A stretch of DNA of 7,823 nucleotides from Halomonas zincidurans B6 (GTDB lineage Bacteria; Pseudomonadota; Gammaproteobacteria; Pseudomonadales; Halomonadaceae). The DNA lies in NCBI RefSeq assembly GCF_000731955.1, contig NZ_JNCK01000002.1, positions 1 to 7,823 of the forward strand, in the 5' to 3' direction. A program made the translations under genes and the position numbers. Below are positions 1-5,281 of this stretch, piece after piece. A model generated the notes under the pieces. That model had not been told where the DNA came from, did no database searches, and saw nothing but the letters and a program-made list of their open reading frames with translations. How positions within the stretch are numbered: the first letter of the stretch is position 1; the number at the start of each line of letters is the position of its first letter.

Positions 1-200
1 CTACGGTAAGCCCGCGCCATGTTGGCCTTCTCTACCACGGCCTCCATGAGCAGGACGGGCTCCGCTTTCGTCCACGATGACGACGCCGGGACCGTCTCGA
101 CGCTCACCGGCCGGGACTCGGGGTACCGCCCCTGCCCCTCTGGGTGGGTGACCGTATTCGGGTCTTTGTCTGTCTTCACGATCGATCCTCGAGATGTCAT
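1..200 (-). CDS. ltrA: Group II intron reverse transcriptase/maturase, N-terminal fragment (runs off left edge)
   Basis: This is the intron-encoded protein that would help the intron RNA splice and reverse-transcribe it into target DNA. The frame opens with ATG at 198-200 and gives 66 residues before the window ends, starting MTSRGSIVKTDKDPNT and containing LLMEAVVEKANMARAYR at residues 50-66. That last segment matches the conserved N-terminal block of group II maturases (compare SLLEQAFARENMQRAWKRV in the second maturase of this window). The next residues would be expected to carry the NKGxxGxDG motif. The Shine-Dalgarno site is weak (GAGTAGGCG just before ATG); a GTG at codon 8 is an alternative start. 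The catalytic YADD lies outside the window, so activity cannot be judged. Confidence 0.8.
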   Translation of the reverse strand, partial: MTSRGSIVKTDKDPNTVTHPEGQGRYPESRPVSVETVPASSSWTKAEPVLLMEAVVEKANMARAYR

Positions 201-718
201 CGCCTACTCGCGGTTCTTCATGTTCGGCCCTTGGTGCCGGGGTGAATCGACACTTACTATGGCCTCGGCTGACGTCTGGCAGTCCATCCCGTCGCCTCGC
301 GACGCCGGTAGCACAGCGGCAGACCACCCGACCTCCCAGGGTAAGACGCGCGACGTTGTTCGGCGCATCCTTGCGCCTCACCTTTCAGGCTGACGCTCAA
401 ATTCGTTCCCGACGAATTGGTCCCGCTTATGCCTGTCGGATCTACGCCATGACGTTCCGTGCAAGTATTGGGCTTTGATGAATTGGGCCATCTCACCCCA
501 TCATGACGCCTCGTATCCGCTTCCTGTTCAGCTGGGCGCCCCCGTCGAGCCCGCGTTTTGCCTCGGGCTTCCTTCAGATTCCCCTTCGCAGGAGACACCC
601 TTGCCGTCGGCTAGCACTTCCCCTTGCCGGGCGTGCAGGGGACTTTCACCCAGGTCATCCCGGAGCACCACCTCCGGGAACAGTGCCAGTCAGGCACTGC
701 GCGCCATGCCTGGCGCAC
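201..718 (-). ncRNA. Group II intron ribozyme domains I-III
   Basis: This 518-nt stretch has no credible gene; it is the structured 5' portion of the intron RNA. Near the 5' end two perfect hairpins can be drawn: arms 682-687 and 693-698 (6 bp), and arms 659-665 and 672-678 (7 bp). The most conserved domain I segments follow, at about 545-650. The domain III-like segment is at about 256-280, just ahead of the maturase start. Open frames in this stretch do not match maturase sequence and are by-products of GC-rich RNA-coding DNA. Exon-binding sites cannot be assigned with confidence by eye. Confidence 0.8.
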
Positions 719-726
719 GATAATAA

Positions 727-749
727 AACGCCCGCGCGGGGCGGGCGTT
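727..749 (-). terminator. Intrinsic terminator of pssA, and target of the left intron
   Basis: A perfect 9-bp stem (727-735 pairing with 741-749, AACGCCCGC/GCGGGCGTT) closes a 5-nt loop. On the minus strand it is followed by a T-rich tract, TTATTATC. It lies 24 bp beyond the pssA stop codon and faces the right way to end pssA transcription. The intron starts immediately after the tract, so the terminator hairpin itself is intact. Confidence 0.85.
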
Positions 750-773
750 AGATGCATCGAAGCGAGAAGTACG

Positions 774-1679
774 TCAGTCGGTCGACTGATCGGGGGTAGT
801 AGGCTCGGCATTCACCTGATCGGGCGCCGGCTTGCCCTTCATCTTGCGCATCGCGGCCATGGCCGGCCCCGACACCACATAGCAGGCAAACAGCGTCAGC
901 AGCATTACCGACGGCTCGAGCGAGATCACCACGAAGCCCAGCACGATCGCCAGCAGGGCCACGAACGGCACCGGCCCCTTGAGATCGACCTCCTTGAAGC
1001 TGTAGTAGCGGATATTGCTGACCATCAGCACGCCGGCACAGACCACCACGAAGGTCATCAGCAGCTTGAAGGCGTAGGCCTCAATATCGAAGTTGTGAAA
1101 GACCCAGACACAGCCGGCGACCAGGGCGGCGGCCGAGGGGCTGGGCAGACCGATGAACCATTTCTTGTCGGTGGAGCCGATCTGCACGTTGAAGCGCGCC
1201 AGACGCAGCGCCGAACAGGCGACATACAGAAACGCGGCGATCCAGCCGAATTTGCCGACATCCTGCAGAATCCAGGTGAAGGCCACCACCGCCGGCGCCA
1301 CCCCGAACGAGAGCATGTCGGCCAAGCTGTCGTACTCGGCGCCGAAAGCGCTCTGGGTATTGGTCATGCGAGCGACCCGGCCATCGACGCCATCAAGCAC
1401 CATCGACACGAACACGGCGATGGCCGCGGCCGAAAAACTGCCATTGATCGCCGCGACTACGGCAAAGAATCCCGAAAACAGCGCCGAGGTCGTGAACAGA
1501 TTGGGCAACAGGTAGATGCCGCGTCGCCGAACCTTCTTGCCATTCTCGACGGTTTCCTCGACGACGTCGGTCTCGCGCGCGAAATCGGCAAACTCGTTGC
1601 TGGAGGCCGAGGCCTTGTTCTCGGGCTTGTCCTGCTGGGCGTCCTGGGTCATTGCTCTCATTCCGTTGCCAACCTGCAT
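774..1679 (-). CDS. pssA: CDP-diacylglycerol-serine O-phosphatidyltransferase (phosphatidylserine synthase)
   Basis: Inner-membrane enzyme that joins L-serine to CDP-diacylglycerol, giving phosphatidylserine and CMP, the first committed step to phosphatidylethanolamine. The CDP-alcohol phosphatidyltransferase signature is complete: D99-G100-x2-A103-R104-x8-G113-x3-D117-x3-D121, with the acidic residues that hold the metal and substrate. Hydrophobic stretches at about 58-95, 125-156, 180-198, 205-223 and 236-272 fit a polytopic membrane protein. The first ~50 residues and the last ~25 are charged and hydrophilic. This is the integral-membrane type, unlike the peripheral phospholipase D-like PssA of E. 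coli. The 301-residue length assumes ATG at 1679; ATGs at codons 7 and 10 are equally plausible because no site has a clear Shine-Dalgarno. It lies downstream of ilvC on the same strand, an order familiar from pseudomonads and halomonads. Confidence 0.93.
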   Translation of the reverse strand: MQVGNGMRAMTQDAQQDKPENKASASSNEFADFARETDVVEETVENGKKVRRRGIYLLPNLFTTSALFSGFFAVVAAINGSFSAAAIAVFVSMVLDGVDGRVARMTNTQSAFGAEYDSLADMLSFGVAPAVVAFTWILQDVGKFGWIAAFLYVACSALRLARFNVQIGSTDKKWFIGLPSPSAAALVAGCVWVFHNFDIEAYAFKLLMTFVVVCAGVLMVSNIRYYSFKEVDLKGPVPFVALLAIVLGFVVISLEPSVMLLTLFACYVVSGPAMAAMRKMKGKPAPDQVNAEPTTPDQSTD

Positions 1680-1736
1680 GTCGTCTCATTCTACACACTA
1701 GCTAGGCTAACGATAGGCATCGCACCCTGCCGCACA

Positions 1737-1774
1737 AACCAGCCAGGGGGCGAAAACCCGCGCCCTGGCTGGTT
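1737..1774 (-). terminator. Hairpin between ilvC and pssA (terminator-like)
   Basis: A perfect 12-bp inverted repeat (1737-1748 with 1763-1774, AACCAGCCAGGG/CCCTGGCTGGTT) encloses a 14-nt loop. It starts 22 bp after the ilvC stop codon. On the minus strand it is followed by only TGTG rather than a run of T, so it may be a leaky terminator, an mRNA 3'-end stabiliser or a processing site rather than a full stop. The stem is almost symmetrical and could act on either strand, but no plus-strand gene ends here. Confidence 0.6.
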
Positions 1775-1795
1775 GGAATGCCGCAAGCCGACGGG

Positions 1796-2812
1796 CTAGT
1801 TCTTGCTCTTGTCGACCAGCTGGTTGGCGGCGATCCACGGCATCATCGAGCGCAGCTTCTCGCCGACCTGCTCGATCGGCAGCTCGGCATTGAGCCGGCG
1901 CCGGGCGTGCATCGACGGGTAGTTGGTGTTGCCTTCCTGAATGAACATCTTGGCGTATTCGCCGCTCTGGATGCGCTTCAAGGCATTGCGCATCGCTTCA
2001 CGGGACTGCTCGTTGATGATCTCCGGGCCGGTCACGTATTCGCCGTACTCGGCATTGTTGGAGATCGAGTAGTTCATGTTGGCGATGCCGCCTTCGTACA
2101 TCAGGTCGACGATCAGCTTGAGTTCGTGCAGGCACTCGAAGTAGGCCATCTCCGGTGCGTAGCCGGCTTCGGTCAGGGTCTCGAAACCGGCCTTGACCAG
2201 CTCGACGGCGCCGCCGCACAGCACGGCCTGCTCGCCGAACAGGTCGGTTTCGGTCTCGTCCTTGAAGGTGGTCTCGATGATCCCGCTGCGCCCGCCGCCG
2301 ATCGCCGCCGCGTAGGACAACGCCAGTTCCTTGGCGGAACCGGAGGCGTCCTGCTGGATGGCGATCAGGTCGGGAATGCCGCCGCCGCGAGTAAACTCCG
2401 AGCGCACCGTATGACCCGGCGCCTTGGGTGCAATCATGATCACGTCGAGATCATTGCGCGGAATGATCTGATTGTAATGGATGTTGAAGCCATGCGCGAA
2501 GGCCAGCGTGGCGCCCTGCTTGAGATTCGGCTCGATCTGCTGTTCGTAGATCGCCTTCTGGTTCTCGTCGGGGGCCAGCATCATGACCACATCGGCCTCG
2601 CGGCTGGCATCGGCGACGGTGGCCACCTTGAGCCCGGCCGACTCGGCCTTGTCGGCCGATGATGAGCCCTCGCGCAGCGCCACGGTGACCTCGACGCCGG
2701 ATTCCTTGAGGTTGTTGGCGTGGGCATGGCCCTGCGAGCCGTAGCCGACGATGGCGACTTTCTTGGCCTGAACCAGCGACAGATCGCAATCTTTATCGTA
2801 ATAAACGCGCAT
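1796..2812 (-). CDS. ilvC: Ketol-acid reductoisomerase (NADP+), class I
   Basis: Catalyses the Mg2+-dependent isomerisation and NADPH reduction of 2-acetolactate (or 2-aceto-2-hydroxybutyrate), the second common step of valine, leucine and isoleucine synthesis, in the cytoplasm. The 338-residue product has the Rossmann motif G23-Y-G-S-Q-G28-H and an NADPH-type loop with R47 and S50-S52. It also has the conserved H107 and all the expected metal/substrate residues: D190, E194, E226, E230 and S251. The frame is open for another 26 codons upstream to 2890. The start at 2812 gives the standard class I length and N-terminus (MRVYYDKDCDLSL) and has GGAG six bases upstream. The gene is divergent from ilvY, its likely activator, and is followed by pssA. 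All key residues are intact. Confidence 0.97.
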   Translation of the reverse strand: MRVYYDKDCDLSLVQAKKVAIVGYGSQGHAHANNLKESGVEVTVALREGSSSADKAESAGLKVATVADASREADVVMMLAPDENQKAIYEQQIEPNLKQGATLAFAHGFNIHYNQIIPRNDLDVIMIAPKAPGHTVRSEFTRGGGIPDLIAIQQDASGSAKELALSYAAAIGGGRSGIIETTFKDETETDLFGEQAVLCGGAVELVKAGFETLTEAGYAPEMAYFECLHELKLIVDLMYEGGIANMNYSISNNAEYGEYVTGPEIINEQSREAMRNALKRIQSGEYAKMFIQEGNTNYPSMHARRRLNAELPIEQVGEKLRSMMPWIAANQLVDKSKN

Positions 2813-2818
2813 GGCGTA

Positions 2819-2822
2819 CTCC
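2819..2822 (-). promoter_or_regulatory. Shine-Dalgarno site fixing the ilvC start
   Basis: GGAG on the minus strand lies six bases ahead of the ATG at 2810-2812. This supports that start over the longer open frame, whose extra 26 residues have no counterpart in class I enzymes. Confidence 0.75.
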
Positions 2823-2897
2823 GCAATTCGTTGAGTAGGGGGTTGTGTCAGCGTTGATGGCCTGCCGTCTAGCGCGGCGTGGTCAAACATTGAGGGT

Positions 2898-2926
2898 ACG
2901 ATACGGCAGACATTGCATTGCGTAAA
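2898..2926 (-). promoter_or_regulatory. Candidate ilvC promoter
   Basis: On the minus strand TTTACG (2921-2926) and TATCGT (2898-2903) are separated by exactly 17 bp. Each matches its sigma-70 consensus at four of six positions. A weak promoter of this kind fits a gene that needs an activator. The -35 element lies inside the inverted-repeat region, so a bound regulator would contact polymerase there. The resulting leader to the ilvC ATG would be about 80 nt. Confidence 0.45.
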
Positions 2927-2936
2927 ACGCTATATT
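2907..2936 (+). promoter_or_regulatory. Candidate ilvY promoter
   Basis: TATATT (2931-2936) is a good -10 element about 34 bp ahead of the ilvY ATG. The best -35 is CAGACA (2907-2912), four of six matches with an 18-bp spacer. It overlaps the candidate ilvC promoter on the opposite strand, so the two would compete, and one regulator bound here could activate ilvC while repressing its own gene. Confidence 0.35.
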
Positions 2937-2942
2937 TGCAAT
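2912..2942. promoter_or_regulatory. Candidate IlvY operator region between ilvC and ilvY
   Basis: Inverted repeats are nested here: ATTGCA (2912-2917) opposite TGCAAT (2937-2942); a second ATTGC (2917-2921), a direct copy of the first half, opposite GCAAT (2938-2942); and a tight palindrome GCGT-AAA-ACGC (2920-2930). LysR-type regulators bind inverted repeats in the divergent gap with their target gene, and in E. coli IlvY does this between ilvY and ilvC. That this sequence is the operator is inference from position and symmetry. Confidence 0.5.
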
Positions 2943-2970
2943 ACCACGATTCACTAAATGAAATACCAAC

Positions 2971-3876
2971 ATGGATCTACGCCCACTGCGTCATTTTCTG
3001 GCGCTGGCCGAAACGCTGCACTTCGGTCGCGCCAGCGACGCCTGCCACGTCAGCCCATCGACGCTCAGTCGCAGCTTGCGCCAGCTCGAGACCCGCCTCG
3101 GCGTGCGCCTGATCGAGCGCGACAATCGCACCGCCTATCTGACTCGCGAAGGTAGGCTATTTCAGCAATACGCGCGAGACGCCCTCGAGCAGTGGGCGGC
3201 GCTGCGCCAGACCCTGATGGAGGAAGCCGGCGAACTGGCCGGCGAGATCAGCATCTACTGTTCGGTAACGGCGAGCTACAGCTTTCTCTATGAACTACTC
3301 AGCGAATTCCGCCTGCGCCATCCGCGCATCGAACTCAAGCTGCACACCGGCGACCCGGCCGATGCGATTGCCCGCATCCTGGGTGGCGACGAGGACATGG
3401 CGATCAGCGCCCGCCCCGAGACACTGCCGGCACCGCTCGCCTTCAAGCCGATCGCCACCTCGCCACTGGTGTTCATCGCCCCCCGCGAGGCCACGGATTG
3501 GCTGCCGGCGGAGATCCAGCCGCCGCTGGCCGCGGCCTGGGCGGACACGCCGATGATCCTTTCGGAGTCGGGGCTGGCCCGCGAGCGTACCGACGCCTGG
3601 TTCCGCAGCCTCGGCATCAAGCCGCGCATCTACGCCCAGGTCGCCGGCAACGAGGCGATCGTCAGCATGGTCGGGCTGGGATTCGGCGTCGGCGTGGTGC
3701 CGCAGATCGTGCTCGACAATAGTCCGCTGGCCGATCGCGTACGCACGCTCGACGTCAGCCCTCGGCTCGCGCCTTACGACGTGGGACTCTGCGTGCTCGA
3801 CAAGAAACTGCGCACCCCGCTGATCCATGCGCTGTGGACCCAGGTAGCCGATGCGCCCCGTCAGGCCGACGCCTGA
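2971..3876 (+). CDS. ilvY: LysR-type transcriptional activator of ilvC
   Basis: DNA-binding regulator that in E. coli activates ilvC in response to the ilvC substrates acetolactate and acetohydroxybutyrate, and represses its own gene. The 301 residues fit the LysR family. The winged helix-turn-helix occupies about 1-60 (HFGRASDACHVSPSTLSR at 17-34, then RDNRTAYLT at 50-58), and both segments closely resemble E. coli IlvY as I remember it. A linker helix spans about 65-90. The periplasmic-binding-protein-like effector domain spans about 91-295, including SIYCSVTASYS, TGDPADAI and the late GNEAIVSMVGLGFGVGVVP segment. There is no strong Shine-Dalgarno before ATG 2971; the start is chosen from the match to the family N-terminus. 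Divergence from ilvC supports the assignment. The intron junction lies only 26 bp past its stop, with no terminator of its own in between. Confidence 0.92.
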   Translation: MDLRPLRHFLALAETLHFGRASDACHVSPSTLSRSLRQLETRLGVRLIERDNRTAYLTREGRLFQQYARDALEQWAALRQTLMEEAGELAGEISIYCSVTASYSFLYELLSEFRLRHPRIELKLHTGDPADAIARILGGDEDMAISARPETLPAPLAFKPIATSPLVFIAPREATDWLPAEIQPPLAAAWADTPMILSESGLARERTDAWFRSLGIKPRIYAQVAGNEAIVSMVGLGFGVGVVPQIVLDNSPLADRVRTLDVSPRLAPYDVGLCVLDKKLRTPLIHALWTQVADAPRQADA

Positions 3877-3902
3877 GCGCGGCGCTACCGCCTGTCCACC
3901 CA

Positions 3903-3976
3903 ATCGGGATAGAGGGGAGCCATTAGGCTCCGCCCCTCCCACACCACCCGGCATGCGGGTCCGCACCGGGCGGTTC
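3903..3976 (-). ncRNA. Group II intron domains V and VI, with 3' splice site
   Basis: Domain V (3941-3976) reads GAACCGCCCGGTGCGG on its 5' arm and CCGGGTGGTGT on its 3' arm, with the CGC catalytic triad and the GGTGGTGT closing strand that I associate with class C introns. Domain VI contains the hairpin GGAGCC-TAAT-GGCTCC (3916-3931). An adenosine lies 7 nt before the 3' end, where a branch point would be. The intron ends CCCGAT at 3903, so the 3' exon starts at 3902. The catalytic core of domain V looks intact even though the 5' domains are lost. Confidence 0.8.
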
Positions 3977-3988
3977 GAGAAGTTGAGG

Positions 3989-5188
3989 TCATGAGAGACG
4001 CGGCACGCCCAACCGGTCAAAGTAGGCAATCGTCAGCACATTGTGAATAGCAGACCGACTATTATGCCACCAGCGGCGACTCAGGGCCGCCACCGATCGT
4101 GCAACCCAGGGACTCGCGCCAAGGCGCAATAGCTCCCGGTGGATAGTCTTTCCCCGCCGCCACTGTTTTAGGTGTAGGGCTCTCAGGCGACGGCGCAACC
4201 ACTCATCCAGTGATCGCCAGATGCGTGGCGTTTGCGCCAACCTGAAGTATCCCTTCCACCCCAACAGGTAGCTGCGGAGCTTTTCCACGACCTGCGTAAT
4301 GCTGCGTCCTCCGTTGCGTCGGGTCAGTTGCCTGACCCTCCGCTTGAACGTCTGCAACGCTTTCGCTGATACCGTGCGCCGGACATCTCCGTCCCTCGTT
4401 TGCCACAAGGCATAGCCAAGGAACTTGCGCCCGAACACGCGAGTTACCGCGCTTTTGGATTCGTTGATCTTCAAGCGCAGTCTGTCGTAGTAACGCCGCA
4501 ACAGAGCCATCACCCGCTCGCCCGCTTTGTGACTGCGCACGTAAACGTTGCAGTCATCGGCGTAACGGGCAAAGCGATGCCCTCGGCGTTCCAGTTCCCG
4601 ATCCACCTCGTCCAGCAGAACGTTAGCCAGTAACGGCGACAACGGCCCGCCTTGCGGCGTCCCCTCTACTCGCCGGATGGTCACGCCGCCATCCATAATA
4701 CCCGCATTCAGGTACGCGCGAACCAACCGGACAACGCCGGCGTCGTTCACGCGTTTCTTCAGGCGGTCGATCAGGATGTCGTGGTTGACCCGGTCGAAGA
4801 ATTTCGACAAGTCGACATCCACCACGACGTGGCAGCCCTGCTGGACGTAGCGTTGTGCAGCCAGTATGGCATCGTGTGCCCGGCGGCCCGGGCGGAAGCC
4901 GTAGCTGTGTTCGCTGAAGGTCGGATCGATCCGAGGTTGCAGCATTTGCAGCAGTGCTTGTTGAATCAGACGGTCGGTCACGGTGGGAATACCCAACTCC
5001 CGCTCACTGCCGTCCGGTTTGGGGATGCCTACCCGACGAACCGGCTGTGGCCGATAACGACCTTCCAGCAGCTGTTGCCGGAGATCGGGCCAGGCCCATC
5101 GCAGGTATTCGGCTGTCTGGGCAATGTCCAGACCGTCGATACCCGCCGCTCCCTTGTTGGCCTTCACGCGCTTCCATGCCCGCTGCAT
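3989..5188 (-). CDS. ltrA: Group II intron reverse transcriptase/maturase, N-terminally truncated
   Basis: Intron-encoded reverse transcriptase and splicing factor. From the first available ATG (5188) the 399 residues show NKGAAGIDG (11-19), IPKPDG (55-60), YGFRPGR (96-102), VDVDLSKFFD (123-132, catalytic D126), GTPQGGPLSPLLAN (176-189), YADD (209-212, catalytic D211 and D212), KFLGY (255-259) and the thumb/maturase domain to 399. There is no HNH endonuclease domain, as is usual for class C. The ending YFDRLGVPRLS also fits that class. Homology continues in frame upstream of the ATG to about 5252 (SLLEQAFARENMQRAWKRV), but no ATG, GTG or TTG is available there. The native start was therefore lost where IS66 abuts. 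ATG 5188 has GAGAGA a few bases upstream, so some protein could still be made, lacking part of the N-terminal block. All catalytic residues are intact. Confidence 0.92.
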   Translation of the reverse strand: MQRAWKRVKANKGAAGIDGLDIAQTAEYLRWAWPDLRQQLLEGRYRPQPVRRVGIPKPDGSERELGIPTVTDRLIQQALLQMLQPRIDPTFSEHSYGFRPGRRAHDAILAAQRYVQQGCHVVVDVDLSKFFDRVNHDILIDRLKKRVNDAGVVRLVRAYLNAGIMDGGVTIRRVEGTPQGGPLSPLLANVLLDEVDRELERRGHRFARYADDCNVYVRSHKAGERVMALLRRYYDRLRLKINESKSAVTRVFGRKFLGYALWQTRDGDVRRTVSAKALQTFKRRVRQLTRRNGGRSITQVVEKLRSYLLGWKGYFRLAQTPRIWRSLDEWLRRRLRALHLKQWRRGKTIHRELLRLGASPWVARSVAALSRRWWHNSRSAIHNVLTIAYFDRLGVPRLS

Positions 5189-5252
5189 ATTCTCTCGTGC
5201 GAACGCCTGTTCAAGCAGGCTTCGCCCTGCGCCCTTCGATTCTTGTCGCGGG

Positions 5253-5274
5253 GTAAGCGCCGTTAAACCGACCC
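5253..5274. repeat. IS66 right terminal inverted repeat (IRR, tnpC side)
   Basis: Reading inward from 5253 on the plus strand: GTAAGCGCCGTTAAACCGAC. It matches the other end at 16 of the first 22 positions, including the outer nine without a mismatch. The tnpC stop codon lies only 7 bp inside it. Confidence 0.85.
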
Positions 5275-5281
5275 ACTTGCC

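Larger units (their letters stand above)
1..718 (-). mobile_element. Group II intron, class C-like, 5' part (continues beyond left edge)
   Basis: Read on the minus strand, the element begins at 718 with GTGCGCC, matching the bacterial group II 5' consensus GUGYG. It continues with blocks I recognise from class C introns such as that of Oceanobacillus iheyensis: GGGTGAAAGTCCCC, then AAGGGTGTC and GAATCTGAAGGAAGC (domain I), and GTCAGCCGAGGCCATAGTA (domain III region). A maturase reading frame opens at 200 and runs off the window. The 5' splice junction lies 8 nt past the terminator hairpin of pssA, the typical class C insertion site. The 3' half (rest of the maturase, domains V and VI) is not visible. 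Class assignment rests on remembered motifs and insertion site; a covariance-model search would settle it. Confidence 0.88.
3903..5252 (-). mobile_element. Second group II intron, class C-like, truncated at its 5' side by IS66
   Basis: Minus-strand element consisting of most of a maturase gene followed by domain V (3941-3976) and domain VI, ending ...CCCGAT at 3903. At the other end the maturase frame meets the IS66 terminal repeat at 5253, so domains I-III and the maturase start codon are missing. The left intron of this window shows how much is lost: about 500 nt of RNA domains. Without domain I the intron cannot recognise exons or splice in cis, so this copy should be dead. It is distinct from the left intron, since the two maturase N-termini differ. 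Confidence 0.85.

Noticed and set aside
1..598. Open frames over the left intron on both strands (for example 1-381 minus, 257-598 minus, 19-393 plus)
   Set aside because: They lie on structured intron RNA or in a frame other than the one encoding the maturase N-terminus (1-200, minus), and show no recognisable protein motif.
624..1799. Long plus-strand frame of 391 codons
   Set aside because: It is the antisense shadow of pssA, rich in His, Arg and Gly with no motifs. The opposite strand has a full CDP-alcohol phosphatidyltransferase signature.
1778..2662. Plus-strand frame of 294 codons
   Set aside because: Antisense shadow of ilvC, whose catalytic residues are all present on the minus strand.
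2813..2890. N-terminal extension of ilvC by 26 residues
   Set aside because: The shorter start gives the standard 338 residues and has a GGAG site. The extension would also cover the ilvC leader and run close to the promoter region.
3877..3902. Terminator for ilvY
   Set aside because: The 26 bp between the stop codon and the intron junction contain no hairpin followed by T. The hairpins just beyond belong to intron domains V and VI on the other strand.
3295..4029. Minus-strand frame of 244 codons across ilvY and the intron end
   Set aside because: Low-complexity antisense of ilvY that crosses the intron 3' splice site. No domain recognised.
3989..5252. Domesticated, retron or DGR reverse transcriptase as a defence or diversification system
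   Set aside because: The protein carries the group II maturase motif set and C-terminal ending, and is followed directly by intron domains V and VI. No retron RNA, template repeat or target gene is seen.
4652..5266. Plus-strand frame of 204 codons
   Set aside because: Antisense shadow of the group II maturase, whose YADD and other motifs are on the minus strand.
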